A stretch of DNA of 64,000 bases from JBCBTD01 sp039818825 (GCA_039818825.1 JBCBTD010000010.1:1-64000); one strand, 5' to 3'; counted from the first letter of the stretch, positions 42,478-50,819 are shown. The notes: generated by a model from the sequence alone, not told the origin. Numbers and translations are program-made.

Positions 42478-43253
42478 CCTTGACCATCGATCTCAACGCC
42501 GACCTCGGTGAGAGTTTCGGGCCGTGGCGAATGGGCGCCGACGAGGCGCTGCTCGACATCATCACCAGTGCGAACGTTGCCTGTGGGTTCCACGCCGGCG
42601 ATCCTGTAGTCATGGATCGCACCGTCAAGCTGGCGTCGGCGAACGGCGTCGCCGTCGGGGCGCATCCTGGCTTCCGCGATCTCGAAGGGTTCGGCAGGCG
42701 GCGGGTCCAAGGTCTCGACGCTGACGACGTCCGCACCTTGGTCCGCTACCAGCTCGGTGCGCTCCAGGCGATCGCCCGCTCGCACGGTACATCGGTCGGC
42801 CACGTCAAGCTGCACGGCGCGCTCGGCAACATGGCGAGCGAGGACGAGGCGCTCGCGCGCACGTTCGTCGAGGCAGTGAGGGCGGGCGACCCTGGCCTCG
42901 TCGTGGTGACCATGGCCTCTACGGCGCTGGAGCGTGCGGCCGGCGAGCTCGGCCATCCCCACGTCCGCGAGATCTACGCCGATCGGGCCTACAACGACGA
43001 CGGGACGCTGGTCGGCCGCGGTCAGCCTGGGGCGATGATCGACGACGCCGACGAGGCCGCGGACCGTGTCTTGGCGATGCTGGAGGACGGCGCCGTGACG
43101 GCGCTGAGTGGCCGCAAGATCGAGGTCGTGCCCGAGACCGTCTGCGTCCATGGCGACGGTCCCGACGCGGTGGCGATGGCGCGGACCATCCGCCGGCGTT
43201 TGGAGACGGCCGGCGTGCGCGTAGCGCCGTTCGTCCAACAGGAGGCCCGCTGA
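42474..43253 (+). CDS. pxpA: 5-oxoprolinase subunit PxpA (LamB/YcsF family)
   Basis: A 259-residue LamB/YcsF-family protein of carbohydrate-deacetylase-like fold. Signatures: IDLNADLGESFGPWRMGADE, ITSANVACGFHAGDPVVMDR, VGAHPGFRDLEGFGRRR, VGHVKLHGALGNMASEDEAL, EIYADRAYNDDGTLVGRGQP and VCVHGDGPDAVAMARTIRRR. The subunit is needed for 5-oxoproline cleavage together with PxpB and PxpC. ATGA overlap with pxpC; TGATG overlap with the following RraA-like gene. The order B-C-A is one of the usual ones. Confidence 0.94.
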   Translation: MTLTIDLNADLGESFGPWRMGADEALLDIITSANVACGFHAGDPVVMDRTVKLASANGVAVGAHPGFRDLEGFGRRRVQGLDADDVRTLVRYQLGALQAIARSHGTSVGHVKLHGALGNMASEDEALARTFVEAVRAGDPGLVVVTMASTALERAAGELGHPHVREIYADRAYNDDGTLVGRGQPGAMIDDADEAADRVLAMLEDGAVTALSGRKIEVVPETVCVHGDGPDAVAMARTIRRRLETAGVRVAPFVQQEAR

Positions 43254-43957
43254 TGGCCGATGACCTGCTCGATGCGCTGACACGTATCTCGACGGCAACG
43301 TTGACGACCGTGCTGTTGAAGAAGGGGCTGCGCAACGTGTGGATCCGGGGTGCCATGCCGCTCACGCCCGGGGTGCAGCGATCGGCCGGGCCTGCGTTCA
43401 CCTTGCGCTTCGTTCCCGCCCGGGAGGATCTGGCGACACCGGCGAGCTGGTCGTCTCCGACTTCGACCCGGGCCGCCATCGAAACGATGCCGCCGGGCTG
43501 CATCGTCGTCGTCGATGCGATGGGTGCCGCCGACGCCGGCATCTTCGGCGACATCCTTTGCGCGCGCATGGCCAAACGCGGGGTGAGGGCGCTGGTGACC
43601 GATGGGGTCGTGCGCGATCTGGTCGGTGTCGAAGACGCCGGGCTGCCGGTGTGGGCAAAGGGGACGGCGGCGCCGCCATCAGTTGCAGCACTCACCTTCG
43701 TCGGTTGGCAGGAGCCGGTGGGCTGTGGCGGCGTCGCGATCTTCCCGGACGACGTCATCGTCGCCGATCGTGATGGCGCCGTGTGCATCCCTCAGGCGCT
43801 CGTCGCGGAGGTCGTGGAGCTGGGTCTGGAGCAGGAGCGGTTGGAGGCCTGGATCGTCCGCGAGGTCGAGAGGGGCGCGGCACTTCCAGGCCTCTACCCG
43901 GCGAACGAAGCCAATCTCGCGCGCTACCAGGAAGCCAAGCGGCGAGGCGACGCCTGA
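43253..43957 (+). CDS. RraA/4-hydroxy-4-methyl-2-oxoglutarate aldolase-like protein
   Basis: A 234-residue RraA-fold protein. GPAFTLRFVPAREDLATPAS, MPPGCIVVVDAMGAADAGIF, FGDILCARMAKRGVRALVTD followed by GVVRD supply the conserved G, the Arg and Asp of the aldolase active site (R-x-x-K-G-x-x-G-x-V-x-D-G-x-x-R-D). IFPDDVIVADRDGAVCIPQ closes the core. Relatives cleave 4-carboxy-4-hydroxy-2-oxoadipate or HMG, or inhibit RNase E. It begins on the last base of the pxpA stop (TGATG), so it is part of the 5-oxoproline operon; the connection is not obvious. Confidence 0.85.
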   Translation: MADDLLDALTRISTATLTTVLLKKGLRNVWIRGAMPLTPGVQRSAGPAFTLRFVPAREDLATPASWSSPTSTRAAIETMPPGCIVVVDAMGAADAGIFGDILCARMAKRGVRALVTDGVVRDLVGVEDAGLPVWAKGTAAPPSVAALTFVGWQEPVGCGGVAIFPDDVIVADRDGAVCIPQALVAEVVELGLEQERLEAWIVREVERGAALPGLYPANEANLARYQEAKRRGDA

Positions 43958-43995
43958 GGCGCCGGCCGGCCCGTCACGATGGCCAGACCGGCGCC
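43958..43995. terminator. Bidirectional stem-loop between convergent genes
   Basis: GGCGCCGG (43958-43965) and CCGGCGCC (43988-43995) are perfect complements with a 22-base loop that itself carries GGCC pairs. It fills the 44 bases between the RraA-like stop and the methyltransferase stop on the other strand, where a shared terminator is expected. Confidence 0.65.
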
Positions 43996-44001
43996 GGTTG
44001 G

Positions 44002-45693
44002 TCAGCGCGGTTTGCGAAAACGAAGGATGCCCCAAGCGAGCAGCCCGTCGTCGGCGGCTCGCACCCAATGGCCGAGGCCGATGATCATCCGGTCGAGATA
44101 GTCCTTCGAGACGGTCTCCACGAGGCCATCGTAGTTCGCTTGCAGCTCCTCGCGAACGCGGTCGTAGTGGGTTCGGAGGTTGGCCGTGAGATCGATCTGG
44201 TCGAGCACGTCGAAGCCGGCAGCGGTCGCGGCGTCGTTGTAGAACCGGAACGACGCGAGATCGTTCAGCCCGATCCGATCGTAGACCGCTTGGAGGGCGC
44301 CAGCGGCGACGTCGTCGGCTTGCATCGGATCGGTGAACACGAAGGTGCCACCGGGCTTGAGAACACGAAACACTTCTTCCAGGACCCGGTCACGCTGTTC
44401 CGAGTGCAGGATCGCATCCTGGCTCCAGACGACGTCGAAGGTTTCTGCGGCTGCCGGAATGTCCTCGAAAACCCCGTGGACCACGTCGACTCGGTCCGTC
44501 AACGCCGCCTGCCGGGTCTTGAAGCGATTCGTGTCGTTCTGCACGTCGGAGATGTTCAGGCAGGTGACGTTGCAGCCGAAGCGCGTGGCGAGGCGTCGAG
44601 CAGAACCACCGTAGCCGGCACCGATGTCCAAGACGGCCGTTTCGGCGCCCAGGTCCGGAACCAAAGCGGCCATCCGATCGACGGTCGCAGCACTGGCGGC
44701 AGCGATGTCGCGCGTGCTGTCGTAGCAGCCGATGTGGAGGTCTTCGCCGCCCCAAACCGTCGAATAGAACAAGTCGGCATCATCGCTGTTGTAGTACGTC
44801 TCGGCGGCGGCGCGTGCGTCCGGCTTGCCATCGGCCGTCGTGCTTTGACGCCACGTCGCTTGGTGTTCGGCGGTTTTTTCAGCAATGTGAACGAAGAAAT
44901 CCGGGTCGCTTTCGTGGTAGGTTTCTTGGAAATCACCATAAGTGCTGACTCGAGCAAAACCTGCTTGATGCAGTAACTGGCGCATATAGTTTTTGCGCAA
45001 CGGATGGAGATTGAGCGTGTAGTTTTCGCCGTCGGGGAATGTGTACCGAAAGCGGACGAGGCCATCGTCGATATGCTGCGGAATGGCAGTGACGCTTTCG
45101 CCGCAATAGTAATACTTGTGTTTTGTCTTGAAGCCATGATCCAGCATGTGATCGTAGTTGCGTTGGTCGATGATCAGCATGCCGTCATGGCGCAAGGCGG
45201 CGTAGAATTCGGCGAGCGCGCGCCGCCTGTCCATTTCATCGTGCAAATGAGTAAACGAGTTGCCGAGACAGATGATGGCGTCGTATTTGCCGTGGATCGA
45301 GCGGTTGAGCCAACGCCAGTCGGCATGCACCGACTTGAGGATCAGCCCGCGACGCTGACCATTGGCAAAAGCCTTGGCGAGCATTGCGGCCGAGCCGTCG
45401 GCGGAGGTAACGTCGAAGTCCGCCTCCAACAACCTCACGGAATGAAAGCCCGTGCCGGTGGCGACGTCGAGCACCGTCTTTTTGCCACGAGCCCGCAGCA
45501 CGTCGATGAAAAACTGCCCTTCGGTCCGCGCCCGCGCATCCCAGTCGATCAGTTCATCCCACTTCTCGACGAAGCTCTTGACGTACTCACCGCGATAGAG
45601 GTCGGTCTGCCGGTCTTCGAGCGGATCGGTGCCGTACTGTTGCTCGGTCAGCGACAGCTCTGGGTTGCGTAGCTGCACTTGCAAAGGGCTCAT
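44002..45693 (-). CDS. Bifunctional glycine/sarcosine and dimethylglycine N-methyltransferase (betaine synthesis)
   Basis: A 563-residue fusion that can turn glycine into glycine betaine with three SAM-dependent steps. Residues ~20-280 are glycine-sarcosine methyltransferase: YRGEYVKSFVEKWDELIDWD, the SAM loop TVLDVATGTGFHSVRLLE, IICLGNSFTHLHDE, DQRNYDHML. Residues ~300-563 are sarcosine-dimethylglycine methyltransferase: YYNSDDADLFYSTVWGGEDL, SAM loop VLDIGAGYGGSARRLATRFG, WSQDAILHSEQRDRVLEEVF, FTDPMQADDV. Both domains look complete. In halophiles the two are separate genes or fused as here. The 5' half (about 44880-45330) is visibly less GC-rich than its neighbours, hinting at transfer. Expected to be osmotically regulated. 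Confidence 0.94.
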   Translation of the reverse strand: MSPLQVQLRNPELSLTEQQYGTDPLEDRQTDLYRGEYVKSFVEKWDELIDWDARARTEGQFFIDVLRARGKKTVLDVATGTGFHSVRLLEADFDVTSADGSAAMLAKAFANGQRRGLILKSVHADWRWLNRSIHGKYDAIICLGNSFTHLHDEMDRRRALAEFYAALRHDGMLIIDQRNYDHMLDHGFKTKHKYYYCGESVTAIPQHIDDGLVRFRYTFPDGENYTLNLHPLRKNYMRQLLHQAGFARVSTYGDFQETYHESDPDFFVHIAEKTAEHQATWRQSTTADGKPDARAAAETYYNSDDADLFYSTVWGGEDLHIGCYDSTRDIAAASAATVDRMAALVPDLGAETAVLDIGAGYGGSARRLATRFGCNVTCLNISDVQNDTNRFKTRQAALTDRVDVVHGVFEDIPAAAETFDVVWSQDAILHSEQRDRVLEEVFRVLKPGGTFVFTDPMQADDVAAGALQAVYDRIGLNDLASFRFYNDAATAAGFDVLDQIDLTANLRTHYDRVREELQANYDGLVETVSKDYLDRMIIGLGHWVRAADDGLLAWGILRFRKPR

Positions 45694-45889
45694 CGTGTCT
45701 CCTCGGTGCTTGGGATGCGCACGGCAACGGCACGCTCGCTTCGAGTAGCGGATCGTCGTTTCGAGCGGAGCGGCCGATGCCTCGGGAAAGCGGCATGGAG
45801 ATCGGCCGTGGCGGTCTCAGCCTCGGACGTCGCGCTCGCCACCACGGCGACCACAACGATGGACCCGAGTCCGCTCGTTCACCCATGAA
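45694..45889. other. Upstream region of the betaine methyltransferase gene
   Basis: GC-rich stretch of about 200 bases upstream of the methyltransferase start (minus strand). No gene with coding character was found. It joins the AT-rich segment at 45890, where the promoter signals more probably lie. Confidence 0.35.
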
Positions 45890-46110
45890 GTAAGCTGGCT
45901 ACAGAAAAACGACAGCGCTGGTGAATATTGATACGCCTAGCATGTCGCTGGGTTTTCTTCTGCGCACACCACTATAGCTATTTTTTCGTACATGCTAAGT
46001 CCGGTGAGGCGATTTTTTTCTCGATGGGGAAAAATCTGCCGCCAAGTCATTGATGTTGATCCCGAATTTCAAGAGTTTTCCTTTCGACGATCACCCCGAA
46101 ACGCGATTGT
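45890..46110. promoter_or_regulatory. AT-rich divergent promoter region with a long inverted repeat
   Basis: A markedly AT-rich island in an otherwise GC-rich window, between the divergent betaine methyltransferase and pgk genes, with runs such as TATTTTTTCG and GATTTTTTTC. TAGCATGT (45938-45945) and ACATGCTA (45990-45997) are perfect inverted copies 44 bases apart, and CTATAGCTAT between them is nearly palindromic. The composition and symmetry suggest promoters and regulator sites. Which gene they serve is not known. Confidence 0.5.
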
Positions 46111-46245
46111 TCCAGGCGGTGAGTTGCTGCGCCGGGAAGCCCGCTCGATGCCGATCGATCCTGTCCGAGACCCCTCGCCAATGGACGGACCGGGGGCCCC
46201 GTGGTACCCGCGCTTCCACACGGAATTCGCGATAGAGGAGGCACG

Positions 46246-47442
46246 ATGCCAGCGTTCCAGACGCTCGACGACGTTGCGGTGAACGGCAAACGAGTGCTCG
46301 TTCGCGTCGATTTCAACGTGCCGATGGCCGATGGCGAAGTGACCGATGCGACTCGCATCGAGCGCGCCGCCGCTACCTTGCGCGACCTATTGGCGAAGGG
46401 TGCCAAGGTCGTCGTGCTCTCCCACTTCGGGCGTCCGAAGGGGAAGGTTCAGCCGTCGATGTCGCTGCGGCCCCTGATCGCGCCGCTGGAGCGGGCGCTT
46501 GGCGGAACGCCGGTCGCTTTCGCCGACGACTGTGTCGGGCCGGTCGCCGAAGCGGCAGTGGCGAAGCTGGGTGACGGCGAAGTCGTGCTTCTGGAGAATC
46601 TCCGCTTTCACGCCGAGGAGGAGGCCGACGATCCGGCCTTCGCCGATGGCCTCGCCAAGCTCGGCGACGTCTACGTCAACGATGCGTTCTCCTGTTCGCA
46701 CCGCGCCCATGCTTCGATCACCGGCGTCGCCTCACGGCTGCCAGCCGTTGCGGGCCGCTTGATGCAGGCTGAGCTGGAAGCGCTCGCGGCAGCACTGGAG
46801 CAGCCTGAGCGGCCAGTCGCAGCGGTCGTCGGCGGCGCCAAGGTCTCCACCAAGCTCGACGTTCTCGGGCACCTGACCGACAAGGTCGACGTGCTGGTGA
46901 TCGGCGGCGGTATGGCCAACACGTTCCTGAACGCCAAGGGTGTGCCGGTCGGCAAGTCGTTGTGCGAGCGTGACCTTGCCGACACGGCGAGGAAGATCCT
47001 GGAAGGCGCTGCCGCCAAGGGTTGCCGCGTGCTGCTGCCTGAGGACGCAGTCGTGACCAAGGTGTTCGAGGCGCAGGCCGACAACCGGGTGGTGGCACCT
47101 GAGGGTGTGGCCGACGACGAGATGATCGTCGACGTCGGGCCGGCGACCGTGAAGTCGGTCGAGACGGCGCTCGGCACCTGCAAGACACTGCTTTGGAACG
47201 GGCCGCTCGGCGCGTTCGAGCTGGAGCCGTTCGATGCCGGGACCAACGCCGTGGCCCTCGCAGCGGCCGACCTCAGTGACGGCGGCAAGCTGAAGAGCGT
47301 TGCCGGCGGCGGCGACACGGTGGCGGCGCTCGCCAAGGCCGGGGCGCTGGAGCGCTTCAGCTACGTATCCACCGCGGGCGGCGCTTTCCTCGAGTGGATG
47401 GAAGGCAAGGAGCTGCCAGGCGTCGCCGCACTCACGAAGTGA
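46246..47442 (+). CDS. pgk: Phosphoglycerate kinase
   Basis: A 398-residue kinase interconverting 1,3-bisphosphoglycerate and 3-phosphoglycerate. N domain: GKRVLVRVDFNVPMADGEVT, VVLSHFGRPKGK, LENLRFHAEEEADDPAFADG, NDAFSCSHRAHASITGVA. C domain: AAVVGGAKVSTKLDVLGHL, VLVIGGGMANTFLNAKG, LLWNGPLGAFELEPFD, VAGGGDTVAALAKAGAL and STAGGAFLEWMEGKELPGV. ATG 46246 has AGGAGG seven bases upstream; no gene for glyceraldehyde-3-phosphate dehydrogenase precedes it. The class I aldolase gene follows about 450 bases later. Confidence 0.97.
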   Translation: MPAFQTLDDVAVNGKRVLVRVDFNVPMADGEVTDATRIERAAATLRDLLAKGAKVVVLSHFGRPKGKVQPSMSLRPLIAPLERALGGTPVAFADDCVGPVAEAAVAKLGDGEVVLLENLRFHAEEEADDPAFADGLAKLGDVYVNDAFSCSHRAHASITGVASRLPAVAGRLMQAELEALAAALEQPERPVAAVVGGAKVSTKLDVLGHLTDKVDVLVIGGGMANTFLNAKGVPVGKSLCERDLADTARKILEGAAAKGCRVLLPEDAVVTKVFEAQADNRVVAPEGVADDEMIVDVGPATVKSVETALGTCKTLLWNGPLGAFELEPFDAGTNAVALAAADLSDGGKLKSVAGGGDTVAALAKAGALERFSYVSTAGGAFLEWMEGKELPGVAALTK

Positions 47443-47845
47443 TCGACACGACCTCGGCGTCGGCGTCACCGACCTCGTTCAGGCTCGGGAGGTCCTCGCT
47501 TGGGCGGCCGCTTCGCGCCGGCCGGTTCGGTTGTTCGCGCTCGGTTCGAGCTTTTCGGGCGCCGGTTTTTGGGCGGCCGCCGAAGCCGCGCTGGGACGGC
47601 CGATCGTCATGCTGTGCGGCGCCGACGCTGGCGCCGTGCTGGCGTCGTTGCGCGCCGGCTCGCGGTCGATCGGGCACGACGTCTTGCCACCTCAACGAGC
47701 CGCACTCGATGCGCTGATCGCGGCTCACGGCGGCGAAACGGTCGTTGCCCGCCCGGACGTTCGTCTCCGCGGACTGCAGCCGGCGTCGCCCCAACTCGCG
47801 CGCTGGCGCTTCGAGGGCGGTGACCGGTCCGGTTTCGCCTGCTAG
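47441..47845 (+). CDS. Unknown protein between pgk and fba, start unclear
   Basis: The frame directly after the pgk stop has strong coding character: VTDLVQAREVLAWAAASRRP, LGSSFSGAGFWAAAEAALGR, PIVMLCGADAGAVLASLRAG and LIAAHGGETVVARPDVRLRG. It ends at a TAG at 47845. No ATG or GTG lies in frame near the beginning; the first usable codon is TTG at 47531, which would cut the first 30 coding-like residues, and the frame extends upstream inside pgk. The listed start is simply the first codon after the pgk stop. I do not recognise the family. Its position inside the glycolytic block suggests co-transcription. Confidence 0.5.
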   Translation, partial: DRHDLGVGVTDLVQAREVLAWAAASRRPVRLFALGSSFSGAGFWAAAEAALGRPIVMLCGADAGAVLASLRAGSRSIGHDVLPPQRAALDALIAAHGGETVVARPDVRLRGLQPASPQLARWRFEGGDRSGFAC

Positions 47846-47890
47846 AGAACGACTGCGTTTGTCGAACATCGTCTGCCACGGGAGCTGAGA

Positions 47891-48808
47891 ATGCGCGTGA
47901 CACCGAAGGTGAAGGAGATTCTCTCCTGGTACGAGGGTGAGAACCCTGGCGTCAAAACCAACATGGCGCGTCTGCTGATGCAGGGCCGCCTGGGCGGTAC
48001 CGGTAAGCTCGTCATCCTCCCGGTCGACCAGGGCTACGAGCACGGCCCGGCGCGTTGCTTTGCGTCCAATCCGCCGGCCTATGACCCGCATTATCTCTAC
48101 CAGTTGGCGCTCGACGCTCAGCTCTCGGGCTACGCCGCACCGCTCGGCAGCATCGCCGCCGGCGCCGACACCTTCGCTGGCGAGCTGCCGCTGATCCTCA
48201 AGGTCAACAGCGCCAACAGCCTGCACACCGGCATCGGCGACCAGGCCATCACCGGCAGCGTCCAGGACGCGTTGCGGCTCGGTTGTGTCGGCATCGGCTT
48301 CACCATGTACCCCGGCTCCGAAGCCCAGTACGGCATGATGGAGGAACTGCGCGAGCTGACCGCCGAGGCCAAGTCGTACGGCCTCTGTGTCGTCGTCTGG
48401 TCGTACCCGCGGGGTGGCAAGGTCCACAGCGAGACCGCGTTCGACATCGTTGCCTATGCTGCGCACATGGCGGCACTGATGGGCGCCAACATCATCAAGG
48501 TGAAGCCGCCGTCGGCCGATCTCGACCTGCCCGAGGCCGCCAAGGTCTACAAGGAGCAGGACATCGACGGCTCGACGCTCGACAAGCGCATCGCCCACAT
48601 CATGCAGGTTTGCTACTCGGGCAAGCGTGTCGTGGTGTTCTCGGGTGGTGAGGCCAAGGACACGGCGAGCCTGCTCGAAGACGTCAAGAGCATCGCCAAG
48701 GGTGGTGGCTCCGGCTCGATCGTCGGTCGCAACGCGTTCCGGCGTCCGAAGGCCGAGGCGCTTGAGCTCCTCGACAGCATCTGCCGGATCTATCTCGGCG
48801 AGCTTTGA
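47891..48808 (+). CDS. Class I fructose-bisphosphate aldolase (DhnA type)
   Basis: A 305-residue archaeal-type class I aldolase, unrelated to the metal-dependent class II enzymes. MRVTPKVKEILSWYEGENPG starts it; VILPVDQGYEHGPARCFASN is the phosphate/Asp region; GIGFTMYPGSEAQYGMMEEL and VVVWSYPRGGKVHSETAFDI follow; NIIKVKPPSADLDLPEA contains the Schiff-base lysine; VVVFSGGEAKDTASLLEDVK and GSGSIVGRNAFRRPK bind phosphate. ATG 47891 follows GGAGCTGAG. It sits between the pgk-associated gene and a ThiE-like gene that overlaps its stop (TTGA). Confidence 0.95.
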   Translation: MRVTPKVKEILSWYEGENPGVKTNMARLLMQGRLGGTGKLVILPVDQGYEHGPARCFASNPPAYDPHYLYQLALDAQLSGYAAPLGSIAAGADTFAGELPLILKVNSANSLHTGIGDQAITGSVQDALRLGCVGIGFTMYPGSEAQYGMMEELRELTAEAKSYGLCVVVWSYPRGGKVHSETAFDIVAYAAHMAALMGANIIKVKPPSADLDLPEAAKVYKEQDIDGSTLDKRIAHIMQVCYSGKRVVVFSGGEAKDTASLLEDVKSIAKGGGSGSIVGRNAFRRPKAEALELLDSICRIYLGEL

Positions 48809-49395
48809 GTTCCGAAGTCGCGATCGACGACGACCGCTGCCGGCTGCTGGTCGAGCTGCCGGCAGCGGTCGATCGTCCGCTTCGTGAGACGTTGCGGCGC
48901 CTGACCGAACGGGATCGGCTCGGCGGGATCGTCGTCGGTCGGTCGACCGCGGACGTGCGTGACATCGCTTCCAGCCTCTCGGTGGCGCTTTTGTCCCGCG
49001 ACATGGCCGATGCCGACATCGCGGACGGGCTGATGCAGCCGTTCGCCACCGCCGGACGAGCCACCTCTGCGGCCGAACTCATCCGCATCGCCGAGGTCGG
49101 TACGTCGCGCCACGCGGCGATGGAAGCCGGCGAGAATGGTGCCGACGTGGTGCTGTTCGCTGCGACCGACGGTGACGCACCCGACGTCGCCCTGGATTGC
49201 GTTCGCTGGTGGCGGCAGCTATTCGTCCTGCCCGTCGCGGTCGCTGCCGAGCCGACGTCAGCGACGGAACTGGCCGGTGCTGGTGCCGATTTCCTGTTGA
49301 TCGCCGGGCAAACGATCGGATCGGCCGAAGTCGCCGATCGGATCCTCGCCGAACTAGATCGTACCGTCCCCGAGCCGCCGCTGCTGACGGGCTGA
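48805..49395 (+). CDS. ThiE-like (thiamine phosphate synthase fold) protein, probably not canonical
   Basis: A 196-residue TIM-barrel protein related to thiamine phosphate synthase. Fold signs: GGIVVGRSTADVRDIASSLS, GRATSAAELIRIAEVGTSRH, ENGADVVLFAATDGDAPDVA and LPVAVAAEPTSATELAGAGA. It lacks the GQ(E/D)D motif and other substrate residues of true ThiE, so thiamine synthesis is doubtful. The TTG start overlaps the fba stop (TTGA), implying coupling to aldolase. In related genomes this position is often filled by such a paralogue. Role unknown. Confidence 0.72.
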   Translation: MSSEVAIDDDRCRLLVELPAAVDRPLRETLRRLTERDRLGGIVVGRSTADVRDIASSLSVALLSRDMADADIADGLMQPFATAGRATSAAELIRIAEVGTSRHAAMEAGENGADVVLFAATDGDAPDVALDCVRWWRQLFVLPVAVAAEPTSATELAGAGADFLLIAGQTIGSAEVADRILAELDRTVPEPPLLTG

Positions 49396-49425
49396 CCGCC
49401 CGACCGTTTGGATCCGAGACCGCAC

Positions 49426-49992
49426 ATGAAAATCAACGGCAACGAGATCCGGCCCAACATGGTGCTGGAGCATCAGGACAAGCTTTGGCGCGTTGTCCGC
49501 ACCGAGCACGTCAAGCCTGGCAAGGGCCCAGCCTATCTGCAGGCCGAGCTCAAGAGCATCGTCGAGGGCACCAAACTCAACGAACGGTTCCGTGCCGCCG
49601 AGACCGTCGAACGCGTGCGGCTGGACGAGGCCAAGTACCAGTTCCTCTACGAAGAGGACGAGCTCCTGCATTTCATGGAGCAGGAGAACTTCGAACAGGT
49701 CATCTTGGCGAAAGCGATGGTCGGCGACGCGGTGGTATTCCTGCAAGAAGGGATGATCTGCACCGTCGAGACCTACGAGGGGCGGCCGCTCGGGGTGACC
49801 CTGCCGGAGACGGTCGTCCAGGAAGTCGTCGAGGCCGATCCCGTGGTCAAGGGTCAGACGGCGGCCGCGTCCTACAAGCCCGCCCGGCTGGACAACGGCG
49901 TGCGAGTCATGGTGCCGCCGCACATCGAGACCGGCACGCGCGTCGTCGTCAATACCGTCGATTCAACCTACGTCGAGCGCGCCCGCGACTGA
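49426..49992 (+). CDS. efp: Translation elongation factor P
   Basis: A 188-residue EF-P that relieves ribosome stalling at polyproline. KINGNEIRPNMVLEHQDKLW begins the KOW-like domain I; the tip loop is HVKPGKGPAYLQ with Lys33, the place of lysine 34 modified by EpmA/EpmB in enteric bacteria; FRAAETVERVRLDEAKYQFL, then LHFMEQENFEQV; domain III ends GVRVMVPPHIETGTRVVVNT. ATG 49426 is chosen over an ATG/GTG six codons earlier since EF-P begins MKI. Located between a ThiE-like and an inositol-phosphatase gene; the modification enzymes are not here. Confidence 0.95.
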   Translation: MKINGNEIRPNMVLEHQDKLWRVVRTEHVKPGKGPAYLQAELKSIVEGTKLNERFRAAETVERVRLDEAKYQFLYEEDELLHFMEQENFEQVILAKAMVGDAVVFLQEGMICTVETYEGRPLGVTLPETVVQEVVEADPVVKGQTAAASYKPARLDNGVRVMVPPHIETGTRVVVNTVDSTYVERARD

Positions 49993-50024
49993 CGTCGCCG
50001 CGTCGACCACACGGCAGCGAGGCC

Positions 50025-50819
50025 ATGCGACGTTCCCCCAATCTCCAGCTGATGGTGCAAGCGGCGCAGAAGGCGGCGCGGTCGCTTGCCCGCGACTTCG
50101 GCGAGGTCGAGCAGCTGCAGGTCTCGATCAAAGGACCTGGCGACTTCGTCTCGGCCGCCGATCGTCGCGCCGAACGGATCATCGTCGACGAGCTACGCCG
50201 GGGGCGACCAGCGTTCGGCTTTCTCGCCGAAGAGGGCGGGAGCGAAGGTGACGACGCGGCCGGTCGATGGATCATCGATCCGCTCGACGGCACCTCCAAC
50301 TTCCTCCACGGCCTGCCACATTTCGCGATCTCGATCGCACTAGAGCTGAACCAGGAACTGGTCGCGGGCCTGGTGCTGGATCCCGTCAAGCAAGAGCTCT
50401 TCACCGCAGAGCGCGGGCAGGGCGCTTACATGAACGACCGACGCCTTCGGGTTTCGTCGCGGCGCGAGATGCACCGCGCGATGATCGGCTGCGGCCTTCC
50501 GGTGCTCGACTGGCCAGGACGGGAAGGGTTCGCCGGCCAGCTCGACCGGGTCAGCGACGAGGTTGCCGGCATCCGCCGCTATGGCGCAGCGGCGTTGGAC
50601 TTGGCCTACGTCGCCGCGGGCCGGCTCGACGGATTCTGGGAGTTCGGCCTCAAGGCTTGGGACGTGGCTGCCGGCGTCGTTTTGATCCGCGAGGCGGGCG
50701 GCGATGTCGCGACGTTGGACGGTGGCGACGTTTTGATGGGCGGCACCTTGCTGGCCGGCAACCCGCAGATCTACCCACGACTGCGCGAACTCGTCGGCGG
50801 CCCGGCGTCGGCGACCTGA
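50025..50819 (+). CDS. Inositol monophosphatase family protein (SuhB type)
   Basis: A 264-residue Mg-dependent phosphatase. Metal sites are GFLAEEGGSEGD (Glu-Glu) and WIIDPLDGTSNFLHGLPHFA (Asp-x-x-Asp-Gly), and WEFGLKAWDVAAGVVLIREA (Trp-Asp-x-Ala-Ala) closes the active site; VSIKGPGDFVSAADRRAERI is the N-terminal signature. Members hydrolyse inositol-1-phosphate, fructose bisphosphate or PAP; SuhB also works in rRNA antitermination. ATG 50025 has GAGG upstream. Follows efp by 32 bases. Which of these roles applies is not readable. Confidence 0.93.
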   Translation: MRRSPNLQLMVQAAQKAARSLARDFGEVEQLQVSIKGPGDFVSAADRRAERIIVDELRRGRPAFGFLAEEGGSEGDDAAGRWIIDPLDGTSNFLHGLPHFAISIALELNQELVAGLVLDPVKQELFTAERGQGAYMNDRRLRVSSRREMHRAMIGCGLPVLDWPGREGFAGQLDRVSDEVAGIRRYGAAALDLAYVAAGRLDGFWEFGLKAWDVAAGVVLIREAGGDVATLDGGDVLMGGTLLAGNPQIYPRLRELVGGPASAT

